DNA of 64,000 bases from Lepus europaeus. Its lineage: Eukaryota; Chordata; Mammalia; Lagomorpha; Leporidae. This document shows, piece after piece, positions 1 through 11,346 of this stretch; the first letter of the stretch is position 1, and each line of letters opens with the position of its first letter. The notes under the pieces were generated by a model. It worked only from the letters and a program-made list of their open reading frames with translations. It had not been told where the DNA came from and did no database searches. The position numbers were made by a program, and so were the translations under genes. The stretch lies in NCBI RefSeq assembly GCF_033115175.1, contig NC_084835.1, positions 90,951,948-91,015,947 on the forward strand, written 5' to 3'.

Positions 1-210
1 AGGGTTTTTTTTTTTTTTTGTTTGTTTCAGGTCTGAATCTGCTTATAGGTTTTCCTTTTATCAACCAGCATTATTCCTCTCACCCTTCTAGAAAGCCTGA
101 CAGCCAGAGAAGTGGGAAAAGGTCTTATCCTACTCAGTCTATATTTCAAATGAGAAGAAGTTATGGTAAAACTTAATATAATACAATGCAGCAATAGCCA
201 TATTTCCTAC

Positions 211-577
211 AGGGTCTGGTGTTGTGGTATAGTGGGTTAAGCCATCGCCTATGATGCCAGTATCATAAATGGGCACCAGTTCAAGTCCTGGCTGTTCCAC
301 TTCTGATCCAACTCTCTGCTGGTGTGCCTGGAAAAGCAGCAGAGGATGGCCCAGGTGCTTGGGACCCTGCACCCTGTGAGAGACCTGGAAGAAGCTCCTG
401 GCTCCTAGCTATGGCCTGACTCAGCCCTGGTACTTGTGAAAATTTGGGGAGTGAATAGGTGGATTGAGGATATCTCTGTCTGTCTCTGTCTTTCTCTTTC
501 TCACATTCCTTCCCTCCCTCCATATCTCTCTCTCTCTGTAAGTCTACCTTTGAATTAAATAAATAAACCTTTCAAAA
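211..577 (+). mobile_element. C-repeat SINE (lagomorph)
   Basis: Lagomorph tRNA-derived SINE mobilised by LINE-1. The head has a Pol III A-box-like GTGGTATAGTGGG and a B-box-like AGTTCAAGTCC. The CT-rich part and an AAATAAATAAACC tail follow. It is flanked by an exact 11-bp duplication ATATTTCCTAC at 200-210 and 578-588, which fixes both ends. Moderately diverged, full length. Confidence 0.93.
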
Positions 578-590
578 ATATTTCCTACAA

Positions 591-1800
591 ATGAAATGGT
601 GAGGAAGTAGAACATCCAACATCATAGATTTCTAACTAATCTGTCTTCCCTTTTAGTGATGCAGTCATTATTTCCTTATACTGAATGTGGAACTACAGCT
701 AGCATAGTAGTAGTTGAAATTTAAATCCTCCTGATTAGGCTTGGGAAGGAACAGCAGGGACTTGAACATCAACTGGAGCCAAGGAATCTCAGGGGTTAGA
801 GATTGAGAATACATAGTTAACAGGGCTAGGTTCCAAGTTCTTAGATGAGTGAACAGAAATTAAATCATGAGGTGGAACAACACTGTGGAATTGGATATGC
901 CTTGATAGACCCTTTATTGCTCTAAGAACAGTTACAGTCTGGTAATGGGATAGCTCAGCTGGAAGGATCTTAAGAGAAAAGCGATTTCTTTTGAGGAATT
1001 TCTTCTGTCCACAAGCAGTCATGAGTAGCAGGATGGGCCCTGAAGGAAATGCATATTTTCACTGCACTTCTTACAGGCGTGAACATTACCCATTGGTGGT
1101 CAAAGTCAACTACTAATGACTCTGTTGTCATTGAATGTCTTAAATGGAAGAGTTGAGTCTGTTTTACACTTTGACTTTATGGACTATTTTCTTCTGAAAC
1201 ACATTTCTTAGAAAATAAAGAGCTATGAGTCATCTTGCTTATGAACTGGGAGAGAAAATTCACTTTTATAATTAAGCAATAATTATTATTCTTTCCTCCT
1301 AGGGAGGACTCAGGGAGATAAACAACTCCCAGATAAATAAGGATTAGAGACCCTGGGCTTAGCCTTCTATTGATTCACAGTATATTTATCTCTCTCCTAT
1401 TCTCAAATAAAAATAATTATAGTAATTATTTTAAAGAATGATTCTTTATTTTAATCACTAAAAATTGCTGTTTCCACTTTACTCAAACAATGTAATTGCA
1501 TTTAAAGCCCTGGTGTAACTTGTGGGAAGGAAGGAGATGGAATGAGCTTTGGAGAAATCCTACTCCCTTCTGGGGCACCATCTTCAAGGTACACAAAAAT
1601 ATCAGCTGACCTTGAACTTGTGTTGCAGGTGCAAGAAGGCTTGACCAGAATATGAAGACCTGATTTTTGTTGCTTCTTGCCTCTGTGTAAAGTGAGTGGC
1701 AATTTATTTAATTTCTTAGTGTTTTGTTACTCTTTCAACAATGATTATAATTCCTAATTTGTCTACCTCACTGTTTTTATCTCAAGGGATATAATAAATG
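591..1800. other. AT-rich stretch, no gene seen
   Basis: No convincing open frame, splice structure or recognised repeat. Short open stretches here lack any family resemblance. Confidence 0.6.
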
Positions 1801-2099
1801 CTCTAAATAAAAATTGCTATAAAATCTATAGATTTGGGGTCAGAGGACTTTGAGATTGGAAGCACTCTATAAAGAGAATGCTGTCCCCAAATGTTTCTGT
1901 ATTTTCCAATTTCCTGAAGTAGGGAGGCAAAGGAAAACATGCTTGAAATTCCTTCTTGAAGAAATTTGTAATTGACATTTGTTTGTACACGGTGAATGGG
2001 AAGAGTATGGAGTGAAGAGGGGAAGCTATAGTTGAAAATAGCACTTGGGAGTTGTGTGTCACATGCACCCTTTGCCAGTTGTTTCTCAAATGTGAGGAT

Positions 2100-2518
2100 A
2101 AGAATTGCATGCAACTGGAAACAGTTATACTTAGTGAAATAAGCCATTCCCCCAAAGAAAAATATCATGTTTTCCCTGATCTGTGGTAACTAATAGAGTA
2201 CAAAAAAATGTAATGTATATGAGTAAAATTGACATTTTTAGATTTGATTATTGTTTACAGCCTTTGTCTCAATTGCTGAGGAAGTGTTTTTTTCTTACTA
2301 TTTGTTGAATTCTTTACTTAGTGGAGGGTTAAGCTTATGATAATAAAATAATCTGAAAGTATGTCATTGCAAAAATTAAAAAAGGAAAGAGAAGGGAGGG
2401 TGGCAACATTGGAGGGGGTGTAGGGAGGGAAGTAACACTGTGTTCCTAAATCTATATATATGAAATACAGGAACTTTGTTCAGCTTGTATAAATAAATTA
2501 TTTAAAAACAAGACAAAG
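2100..2518 (+). mobile_element. Old LINE-1 3' end
   Basis: Begins with the L1 segment GTGAAATAAGCCATTCCC and a form of ATATCATGTTTTCCCTGATC, both of which recur in the younger L1 copies at 11.05 and 27.24 kb. It ends in an A-rich tail after AATAAATTATTTAAAA. More diverged than the other copies and lacking most of ORF2, so an older 5'-truncated insertion. Confidence 0.75.
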
Positions 2519-2519
2519 A

Positions 2520-3115
2520 AAAAAAGAAACTATATTGTGTTTGGATCAAAAATGGAGATTACTGCCAAGTCCTTCATTAGGACATAAGGTAGAAGATCGT
2601 GATAATTTAGCAAGTGATGTGGGGAATCAGTCAATCCACAGCTTACTCATTAGTTGGGGCTACTATTAAAATAGGTGCCTAATACCCTATGAACAAATGT
2701 GAGATAATCTGAGACAAGTTGCTTAGCATATAATCTGACACATAAAATATCCCTGATAACTGGCTTACAGGGACACATAATTATAGAGGGAATACGCTGC
2801 TATTTCACAGTATAATTTGGGGGACTTTGGCAAAGAATTTCCCCTATTTTATTATTTCCCTTTACTCTTTTCTTCTTCAAAAAACTTCCTCTTCCATGAG
2901 AAATAGTTTGACTTCTTGAGGACAGGTACTATGTCTCTCTTTACCATTGTATACCTAACCCTTCACAGTGAACTTGGCAGATAGTCATGCTGAAGAAATG
3001 AGTGTTAGATAACGTTATTGAAGCTGTGATCCATGTGGTTTAGTGACAGAGTGAGATCAAAGTTAAGGAAGTGACTAATCTCAATGATTCAATGTATTTA
3101 TATGCATTTCTGCAA
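2520..3115. other. Unassigned AT-rich sequence
   Basis: No gene or confidently assigned repeat is visible between the old L1 end and the MLT1 relic. Confidence 0.5.
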
Positions 3116-3186
3116 CATATGGAAAAGGATACTCTTGTGGACTGGGTGTTTGTGTCTTCTCCCAAGTTCATACATGGATGCCATAG

Positions 3187-3212
3187 TGAGAGAAAGTGAG
3201 TGAGAGAGAGAA

Positions 3213-3267
<55 letters not shown>

Positions 3268-3390
3268 TTCCATCCACTGGTTTACTCCCCAAATGGCTGC
3301 AAGGGCCAGAGCTGAGCTGATCCATAGCCAGGAGCCAGGAGCCAGGAGCCAGGAGCTTCCTCCAGGTCTCCCATGTGGAGTGAAAAAGAT
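3187..3390 (-). mobile_element. C-repeat SINE, partial
   Basis: Antisense C repeat with a long GA tract (the antisense CT-rich region) followed by CCACTGGTTTACTCCCCAAA. A 7-bp motif (CCAGGAG) is repeated several times in tandem near 3330-3355. The tRNA-related 5' half is missing. Confidence 0.85.
3199..3263. repeat. (GA)n microsatellite
   Basis: Nearly pure GA dinucleotide run inside the antisense SINE, probably expanded from the SINE's own CT-rich region. Confidence 0.95.
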
Positions 3391-3820
3391 GGGGAAGATC
3401 CACCCTGGTTGTAGGCAGGCACCGTTGGAATGACTGAGTCCAAAGATAGCAAATTCCGAGGGTGAGCTTGTCTTTTCTCCTAAGAGCTGGATTATACCTT
3501 TTCTGTTCTGCCTCAGTCATCACCATTTAAGGCTCCCCAGTCTTTGTGCTCCAAGACTTATACCAGTGGCCTCTGGGTTCAAAGACTTTAGGTCTCAAAC
3601 TGGGAGCTACACCATTCGACTCCACTGGTTCTGAAGTTTTTTTGACTTGGATTGAGTTGCTCTACTAAGACCCCAGGGTCTCCAGCCTGCAGGTGACCTA
3701 TTGGTGTGAAACTTCTCACCTGCCGTAATCACATGAGCCAATTCTCCTAACGAATCTCCTCTCATATATGTGTATATGTATCCATTGGTTGTGTTTCTCT
3801 GGGGAACCCTCACAAATAGA
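3391..3820 (+). repeat. Ancient interspersed repeat, family not fixed
   Basis: Contains AAGATCCACCCTGGTTGTAG with GGCAGGCACC at the start, CACATGAGCCAATTCTCCTA in the middle and GTTTCTCTGGGGAACCCTCA at the end. These resemble a repeat I know from other mammals but cannot name with certainty. It lies inside the split MLT1 LTR. Confidence 0.45.
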
Positions 3821-4039
3821 TTGTATAAGAGGGAGGAAGAGAGTTAGCCCTCTCCCCATGCTCTCGGCCATGTGAGAAACAGGAAGAAGATCATCTAAAA
3901 ACCAGGAAGGAGATCTCTCCAGATACTGCGTCTTTTGCCATCACAATCTTAGACTTTCCAGGTTCTAGAACTGTGAGGAGTGAATGTTTGTTGTCATCCA
4001 TATTCTCTTAGAGCAGCCTGAACTGGTTAAGACATAGTC

Positions 4040-5262
4040 CACAACAACTTCTTAAAATGCTAATCTTCCTGTCAATTAGTTTCCCTCACAAAAGATAGTA
4101 ATACCTGTCCTAAGTTTCTCAAACCAGATCTCCTTCATTCCTAATTTAATATTTTTTTAAACTGACTTAGTGGGTCAGAGAGGTGAAAAACAAAGTACAA
4201 ATCCAAAATCTTTATTAGTCAGTGGTGAGAAAGATGGAAACATTATATAACAATTTATCCCTTTTGATTTAGTTAACTGAAATTTTGATTGAACAAAAAT
4301 ACCTTTAATAAATTCTCCTAGTTTTATACCCCCTTCTGTTTTTTTAACCATATGTGAAAATTACTTGGAAAATAAATCATTCACAGCTTTTTGACAGAGC
4401 TATTTTTGTTTGTATTTGTTATTTAGATATTTTATTTTCCGCTTAACATTTATGTTTTATGTCTTTTCTTCCCAACTAGTTAATACATTTTTTTAAATGA
4501 ATTAATTTCATGCACAATACCCAGCATGTTGTTTTATATATAGTTCAGTGCTTAAAAATATTTATGGATATGATTTGAGAACCCTATCTAGAAAAAAATA
4601 GTAGCTAAGAGGAATGATATTCTAAGCCATTTTTAGCTGTTGTACTGATACTTTATCCTATAAATTAAAAGCTATTTATGAAGGGATACATGAGATTTAA
4701 ATTATGGGAGAGTGAGAAATGAAATAGACTGATGCAAGGTGGGTACAGTGTATGAGAGTTGAGCCATGGAAAACCTCAGGTGGTCATTTGGTAGAAAGAA
4801 GGAAGATAATGCTAGAAATAAAAGAAAGGGCCTATCAGAGTAACATAGACTGTATTGTTTCAAACAGTAAGCAGATTATAATTTCCCACTCCATTAGCTG
4901 TTTCATATGCCTTACATTGGCCAGTAAAATGCAAATGAAAATAACATATTGTACTTCTAGGAGAAACTTCAAAAGCCATTGTGAGATTTTTGTATTTGTT
5001 TTTTCTCTATGCTCTGAGACATGCCTGTTCCAGGCAGGGCTTTCCTTTTCAGGATAGCAACAGTAAGTAGAGCTGATGCTACCCAGCAAATGCTTAGTAA
5101 TATTAAAAATTTTAAATTAATATTTCCTAGAGAAAAATATATCAAACATCACTCCCTTGGTCTAAGCAAATATGTTTTGCAAAGATAAAACCATAGGTAG
5201 TCATAACAGTCCCCACCTTCCAGAGATAACCAACAATGACCAGTATTAAAAATATATGTAAA
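4040..5262. other. AT-rich sequence, no gene seen
   Basis: Low-GC DNA without recognised repeats. Open frames at 4752-5057 (+) and 4835-5089 (-) overlap each other and show no domain or coding-like composition. Confidence 0.55.
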
Positions 5263-5265
5263 TGG

Positions 5266-5604
5266 AGGCCGGCGCTGTGGCATAGCGGGTAAAGCTGCCG
5301 CCTGCAGGGCCATCATCCCATATTGGCGCTAGTTCAAGTCCTGGCTGCTCCACTTCCAATCCAGCTTTCTGCTATGACCTGGGAAAACAGTAGAAATGGC
5401 CCAACTCCTTGGGCCCCTTCACCCACGTTGGAGACTTGGAGGAGGCTCCTGGTTCCTGGCTTAGATCAGTGCAGCTCCAGCAGTTGTGGTCAACTGGGGA
5501 GTGAACCAGTGGATGGAAGACCTCTCTCTCATTCTGTGCCTCTCCTTCTCTCTCTGTGTAACTCTGACTTTCAAGTAAATAAATAAGTAAATAAATAAAT
5601 CTTT
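5266..5604 (+). mobile_element. C-repeat SINE, full length
   Basis: Starts GGCCGGCGCTGTGGCATAGC with a clear A box, has AGTTCAAGTCCTGG as B box, and ends with AAATAAATAAATCTTT. Flanked by similar copies of ATATATGTAARTG (near 5252-5264 and 5621-5633). An (AT)n run at about 5603-5630 sits at the tail. Confidence 0.93.
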
Positions 5605-5792
5605 ATATATATATATATGTATATATATGTAAGTGAAAATGACAGTGCATCTGAATTTTTAAGGAATTCTTAGAAATTATTAAAATCTCTTTAGAAGAAA
5701 ATATTATATTGTTATAGAGTATTTGAAAAACACTGTAAATAATTATCTAGTCAATCCTGAAATGGGTAGTAATCAATGCAGTCAGCAATATT

Positions 5793-5803
5793 GGGGGGGG
5801 GGG
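5793..5803 (+). repeat. Poly-G run (11 G)
   Basis: Uninterrupted G homopolymer in otherwise AT-rich DNA. Confidence 0.95.
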
Positions 5804-6319
5804 ATAATGACATATTCTGTTTTATCCCTGAGTACATTTTATTTTTATGAATAATTATTGAAAACTTCCAGGTTTTGAACCTATAAAGAATTTCAAAGAT
5901 GTTTATTGTTTTGTGAAACACATGTTTTGTTTTTTTTATAAGCAGTTTACCAATCTGCGCACCCATATCATTCGCATGAATTCAGAATAGTAGCTGAGAT
6001 TAGGAAGTTGCCTTGTTGTGAGTAGTTGAAGTAGAGCACTGGTCCAGACAGTGCTCTGGAACTTATGCAGTATTTTTGCTTCTCAGCTTCCTTGGGCTTG
6101 GGGCAGCTTCTGAACCAGTAGAAAAAGCAGTATCGTTCAGAGGGCCCAAGTGGCCTCTTGCTGTGTGTAGAATTATGTGTAGAATTATTTTCCTTTCTAT
6201 TCCCTACTCAACTAACTAAAGTCATGGAAAATAAAATTTGTTAGTGGAGTCTCGTAATTATCACAATTATAATTATACTGGCTAGTATTTATGCACCATC
6301 TTCATAGGTCAGTGTGTCA

Positions 6320-6780
6320 ACCAGAATTTCTGTAGTTAAAAATTGCAGAACTCTCAACCCAGTTACACAGATACAAAAGAAAATTTACTGCATCGTGTCA
6401 TCAAACGTGAGTCAAAAGAGCCAATCATCCTGGCTTCAAGGATGATTCAGACCAAAGACTGGAACCCACCAGCACACTCCTCTTTCCTTGCCATCTCTGT
6501 ATGTTTGCTTCATTTTTCCCAGTTTGCATAAGTCTTCCAGGTTTAGTGCTAAGGTTCCCACATCCTGAGAAATCCTCCAATCATCTGGAAACCTGCACAG
6601 TTTGTTACCAGAGAGAGAAGGGATCCTTTCCTTTGACTCTAGTTTACAAACAAGTCTGCTTTATTCACGGTTGCTACATGTGTCCACCCTTGGTTCCAGT
6701 CACTGTAGCTTGGGAGTGGGGTGCTATGATTAAAGTAGCCTATATTAGGTGCCACTTGGAGGGCACCAACCTTTGAGGCA
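6320..6780 (-). repeat. Possible old LTR-like repeat, unclassified
   Basis: AGAAAATTTACTGC near 6379, the segment around 6480-6530 and GAGTGGGGTGCTATGATT near 6713 resemble an old mammalian repeat present in other orders. I cannot name the family. Open frames here look like chance frames. Confidence 0.35.
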
Positions 6781-6844
6781 CAGGAGGAAGGTTGGGTAGC
6801 ATGATAGCAAATTCCATGCTGACGCTTGACATGGACAAGTGTTG

Positions 6845-6985
6845 GGCAAACCTTACATTCACTAACATTAGTGTCAGACACAATGCTAAGTGCTGAGTCT
6901 TTGAGACCTTGCCACCCTATGAAGGGAATACTGTCATTTCTTCAGTTTTGCATATGAAAAAGCAAAAACGTCAAGAAGCAATGAG
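6845..6985 (-). mobile_element. MIR SINE relic
   Basis: Antisense MIR-like core: a degraded form of the 'cattttacagatgaggaaac' block (CAGTTTTGCATATGAAAAAG near 6943) after GACACAATGCTAAGTGCTGA. Old and diverged. Confidence 0.5.
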
Positions 6986-7021
6986 ACAAGTAAGAGAAAT
7001 CAAAACTTCTTCACAGAAGTA

Positions 7022-7497
7022 GGTATTTGCTCTAGTAGATGAGATACTCACATTGAATGTGTGGGTTCAATTCCTGACTCTGGCTCCTGATTCCATCTTC
7101 CCTGTCAGTTCAGACTATGGGAGCACAGGAGATGGCTTAGTAGGACTCAGGGGTGAGAAACATTTTTTCTGCCATGGGCCATGTAGATATTTATAACAAC
7201 ATTTGTGAGTCACACAAAATTATCAACTTAAAATTAGCATGCTATAGATTTAGTGAATTTGGAGTCCTGCCTGTGGTTGCCTTGGCAGGGCCAGAACAAA
7301 TTATTTTGCAGGCCTTATACAGCCCTTGGGCTGAATATTGCCTACTCCTGGTTGAATGGATCTCCATCTCTTAACTGGGATACCTTCCCTGAGTTCCTGG
7401 CTCTGGGGTTCAACCCAACCCCATCCTTAGCCTTTGCAAACACTTGGGGAGTGAACCAGAGGATGGGAGTTCTGTCTGTTTCTCTCTCAAATAGGCA
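7022..7497 (+). mobile_element. Old C-repeat SINE interrupted by a hAT-like element
   Basis: Two halves of a diverged C repeat. The left half (7022-7147) has GGGTTCAATTCCTGACTCTG as B-box region. The right half (7351-7497) has GAGTTCCTGGCTCTGG, TTGGGGAGTGAACCAGAGGA and a CT-rich end. The 203 bp between them do not belong to the SINE. Confidence 0.7.
7148..7350. mobile_element. hAT-like non-autonomous DNA transposon
   Basis: Starts CAGGGGTGAGAAACATTTTT and ends TGCCTACTCCTG, giving imperfect inverted ends of the CAGGGGT...ACCCCTG type known from mammalian hAT (MER1-group) elements. The neighbouring 8-mers (7140-7147 and 7351-7358) match at only 4 of 8 positions, so the target duplication is not convincing. 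It sits inside a lagomorph SINE. Confidence 0.5.
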
Positions 7498-7689
7498 AAA
7501 ATAAAATATAAATATAATGTCCTCACAATTCTTTTCCATTTTGCTGCTTCTTTAAGCCTAAGTTCTAGTTTTTGGTTGTCGTTTATTTTTTGTCTTTAAG
7601 ATAGTCACTGGCTGCTCCATTCCACACTCATCTTTGTCCCTTGAATTCCTATAGAACTATTATTTCTCTACTATGTTATTTTTTCTTTT

Positions 7690-7869
7690 TAAAGACTTGT
7701 TTATTAATTGTAGGTGGAGAGTGAGGTGGGAGAAGGAGACAGAAAGGGGACAAGCACATTAGCAGGGAACTGGATCAGAAATAGAGTAGCCAGGACTCAA
7801 ACCAGAACCCATTTGGGATACCAGCATTTCAGGTGGTAGCTTAACTCACTGTACCACAACACCGACCTC
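7690..7869 (-). mobile_element. C-repeat SINE, internally deleted
   Basis: Antisense tail (AAAGACTTGTTTATTAATTG), then a jump to the antisense head with CTGGATCAGAAATAGAGTAG, CAGGACTCAAACCAGAACCC and CACTGTACCACAACACCGACC. The central part is missing. Confidence 0.85.
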
Positions 7870-8076
7870 TCTTATATGTTCTTAAAATGTATGCACATTC
7901 ATGTATTTAAAAATAGTGTTTCCTGAAGAAACTTCTATTTTAAGTTCTTTGAGGGCAAATACTACAACACAGTTTGTCTCTTTCAACATCCTAATTGTTG
8001 GTCAGTGTGCATCCACTGTCTTACATCATGAGTCTCTGGATTTTATTTTTAACCTATTGTCAAGATTTTTTAGGGG

Positions 8077-8095
8077 TGTGTGTGTGTGTGTGTGT
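8077..8095. repeat. (TG)n microsatellite
   Basis: Short TG dinucleotide run. Confidence 0.9.
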
Positions 8096-8720
8096 CTATG
8101 TTTATTATACTTTGAATATTGTTGGAATTTAGCTACTTTTTAATGTAAATGATCTCTATGTTTGACATTTTTTAATTACTTGGCTTTGGATGTAGGGATC
8201 ATCAAATATTTTCCTAAATGTGTAAAACTGCAGGAAAAGCCTGACATGATAAATGGAATCATTACTACTTATTTTGAAATCAAGCAAATTACAGACATAA
8301 TCCAGACCAGGAATAAAAAGAATGCAACTATACAAAGCATTTAAATACTACTTATAAACACTTTAGCAAAATTAGAAATCTCAAAAAAGTTTTCATGCTG
8401 TTTGTAGAAATTAAAATATTAAAAGAAGATTTGTTCAGAAGTATTTATTTGTAATCTGATTTCCAACCTGCTTACATTTTTTTAGTGTCCTATGAATTAT
8501 TTTTAGATGATATGTTTTGTTTTTAAATCTAAAAAGCAAGTGCTTTAAAATAGACTTGTGAAATTTTAAAATAGATAAAAAATGTACATGTAGATTGCCA
8601 ATTATAAGTTGTTACTTTTGGCCAGTTATTTCATTTCTCTGGAGCTCAACTTTGTTCTCTATGAAGTTGTGGCAATGGAGCCAAAACATTCCAGGGTTGC
8701 ATCTTTCCACTCTAACAATT
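8096..8720. other. AT-rich sequence, no gene seen
   Basis: No recognised repeat or gene. This is the left flank of the composite retroelement that begins near 8734. Confidence 0.5.
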
Positions 8721-8785
8721 TTTGCTTTTATTTCTTTTTTTTTTTACTTTTTTAATTTTTTTAGTTTTTTTTTTTACTTTTTATT

Positions 8786-9335
8786 TTAATAAAATCAGAA
8801 TATGCACAGCACATGCAATGCTAGCATCTAAACTAATACAATAAGCAATTACTAAAGCTACAGTGACTTGAGGTTCAATCTTTACATTCAGCAAGTTTAA
8901 ACCCATTCTTACATGATTTTTGAAACCTTATTAACTGAAAATATTGCTCGCTGATAAAAGTTGCTCAAATGCTATCGCTGAATGTACAAGTCACTGATTA
9001 TGCCAATACAACAAAGATAACCACATGTTTGAGGATTGCAATGTACCAGACATTCACTGAAAAAAAAATGCACACAACTAAACAAAACTCACACAACAAA
9101 CATCTGAGAATCTGGATCCTTCGTTTCAGTGTTTTGAAGTGTTTCATTAATATCTTAAGACAAGTGTATCAAAACCTTGGCATGATTTGATTTCAAGTCA
9201 CCAATTTTGTTTTTACTAACATCAGAAAGTTATGGCTACACTGCCAATGCCGGGTCTGCTTAATTTGACTTAAGAGTTTAATATGACTTAACATTAAAAG
9301 CTCACACTACCCCGAAATATATCATTTCACACATA
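8786..9335 (-). pseudogene. Probable retrocopied 3'UTR of an unidentified gene
   Basis: On the minus strand this ends with an AATAAA-containing stretch (8769-8782 on the plus strand) followed by an A-rich tail. It does not match the L1 3'UTR seen at 27.4-28.5 kb. The composition looks like a conserved mammalian mRNA 3'UTR, but I cannot name the gene. No coding sequence is apparent. Alternatives are a 3' transduction or an L1 subfamily with a divergent 3'UTR. Confidence 0.45.
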
Positions 9336-9639
9336 CGGTGACATCCTTCATTATTTGCTTATACTGGTCTTATTTGTGAAATCTCTTCGACACATACCTA
9401 TCTTTTTGATCGGTTGTGTATTTATACTTATCACTTTACCAAATGCGCTGGCATTGGTACCTGCCTCCTTGGTAAAATTGATTTGAAATCCCCTGGCACA
9501 TTTCTAGTTCCACCATTGGAGGTAAGTCCGAGTGAGCATGTGCCAACCTATATATCTCCTCCCTCTCTTATTCCCACTCCTATGTTTAACATAGATCACT
9601 TTTCTGTTAATTTTAAACACCTAAGAATGATTGTGCATT

Positions 9640-10683
9640 GATTACAGAGTTCAACCAGTGGTCTTATGTAGAACAAACAGAAAATGGAAAAACCTGCCAT
9701 GCTCATGGATTGGAAGAATCAATATCATCAAAATGTCCATTCTCCCAAAAGCAATTTACAAGTTCAATGCAATACCAATCAAAATACCAAAGTCATTCTT
9801 CAAAGACCTAGAAAAAACGATGCTGAAATTCATTTGGAGAAACAGGAGACCGAGAATAGCTAAAGTAATCCTTTACAATAAAAATAAGGCCGTAGGCATC
9901 ACAATTCCAGACTTCAAGACATACTACAGGGTAGTTATAATCAAAACAGCCTGGTACTGGTACAAAAACAGAGGGATAGACCAATGGAACAGAATAGAAA
10001 CACCGGAGATCAATCCACACATCTATAACCAACTCATATTCGACAAAGGACCTAAAACCAACACCTGGAATAAGGACAGCATCTTTAACAAATGGTGCTG
10101 GAAAAACTGGATGTCCACATGTCAAAGTATGAAGCAAGACCCCTATCTTACACCTTATACAAAAATCCACTCAACATGGATCAAAGAACTAGAGATGCGC
10201 CGTGACACCATGAAACTAATTGAGAGCATAGGGGAAACCCTTCAAGATATTGGAACAGGTGAAGAATTCCTGGAGAAGACCCCAGAGGCACGGGTAATTA
10301 GAGATAAAATAAACAAATGGGATTACCTCAAATTGAAGAGTTTCTTTACAGCGAAGGAAACAGTCAGGAAAGTGAAGGGGCAACCAACAGAATGGGAGAC
10401 ATTATTCGCAAATTACACAACAGATAAAGGATTAACAACTAGAATCTACAAAATGATCAAAAAACACCACAGAGTCAAAACAAACAACCCAATAAAAAAA
10501 TGGGCCAAGGACCTTAACAGACATTTTTCAAAAGAGGAAATCCAAATGGCCAACAGACAAATGAAAAAATGCTCAGGATCCCTAGCCATCAGGGAAATGC
10601 AGATCAAAACCACAATGAGGTTTCACCTCACACCAGTTAGATTGGCTTACATACAGAAATCAACCAACAACAGATGCTGGTGA
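9640..10683 (+). pseudogene. LINE-1 ORF2 C-terminal fragment
   Basis: Open frame encoding the region after the reverse transcriptase catalytic core. [20 protein letters not shown] near its start marks the thumb-proximal part of L1 ORF2p. Endonuclease and YADD-containing palm are absent, so it cannot be active. The TGA at 10681-10683 stops the frame, but L1-like sequence continues in frame (GCGEKGTLIHCWWECK, the cysteine-rich region). It is the inverted 5' part of the composite insertion. Confidence 0.9.
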
Positions 10684-11143
10684 GGATGTGGGGAAAAAGG
10701 GACACTAATCCACTGTTGGTGGGAATGCAAACTGGTAAAGCCACTATGGAAGACAGTTTGGAGAGTCCTCAGAAACCTGAATATAGCACTACCACAGGAC
10801 CCAACCATCCCACTCATTGGAATTTACCCAAATGGAATTAAAGGGGAAAAAAAAAAGAGCCATTTGCACCTCGATATTTGTTGCAGCTCAATTCACAATA
10901 GCTAAGACATGGAATCAACCTAAATATCCATCAACAGATGACTGGATAAAGAAACTATGGGATACGTACTCTATGGAACACTATACAGCAGAAAAAACAG
11001 TGAAATCTGGTCATTTACAACAAAATGGAGGAAGCTGAAAAACATCATGCTGAGTGAAATAAGCCAATCCAAAAGGGACAAATATCATATGTTCTCCCTG
11101 ATTGATGGCAACTAAACGAGCATCTAAAATGATACCCATTGAC

Positions 11144-11346
11144 GTGAAATGGACACTATGAGAGACAATGACATGATCAGCCCTTGCTTGACTGTTGAGG
11201 AACAACTTACTATTTTATTTCTTTTAGTATTTTTGTTGTTGTGGTTGTTGCTAAGTGAAATGGACACTATGAGAGACAATGACAGGATCAGCCCTTGTCT
11301 AGACTGTTGAGGAACAACTTACTATTTTATTCCTTTTAGTATTTTT
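11144..11346 (+). repeat. 111-bp tandem duplication in L1 3'UTR
   Basis: Two copies of a unit starting GTGAAATGGACACTATGAGA, at 11144 and 11255. Both contain CAGCCCTTG and GACTGTTGAGGAACAACTTA. The second copy is interrupted by a SINE and resumes after 11703 with TTGTTGTTGTGGTTGTT. The L1 copy at 27.33 kb has this segment once. Confidence 0.9.

Larger units (their letters stand above)
3120..4036 (+). mobile_element. MLT1-like LTR, split by two insertions
   Basis: ERVL-MaLR solo LTR. Its 5' part (about 3138-3186) resembles the MLT1 start (GGTGTTTGTGTCTTCTCCC, then TTCATACATGG). Its 3' part (about 3835-4036) has the typical GCCATGTGAGAAACAGGAAG and CCAGGTTCTAGAACTGTGAG and ends AACTGGTTAAGACA. 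A C-repeat SINE and another old repeat lie between the two halves. Confidence 0.7.

Noticed and set aside
211..577. tRNA-like A and B boxes in SINE heads, considered as tRNA genes
   Set aside because: They lack a cloverleaf with an anticodon stem and acceptor pairing; they are SINE internal promoters.
3040..3526. Serine/leucine-rich frames across (GA)n and similar tracts (also at 51755-51985 and 57117-57479)
   Set aside because: Microsatellite artefacts: dinucleotide and tetranucleotide repeats stay open in all frames.
9808..10170. Minus-strand 120-codon frame (and the similar one at 25987-26232)
   Set aside because: Antisense shadow of L1 ORF2; the two frames resemble each other only because both lie opposite the same ORF2 segment.
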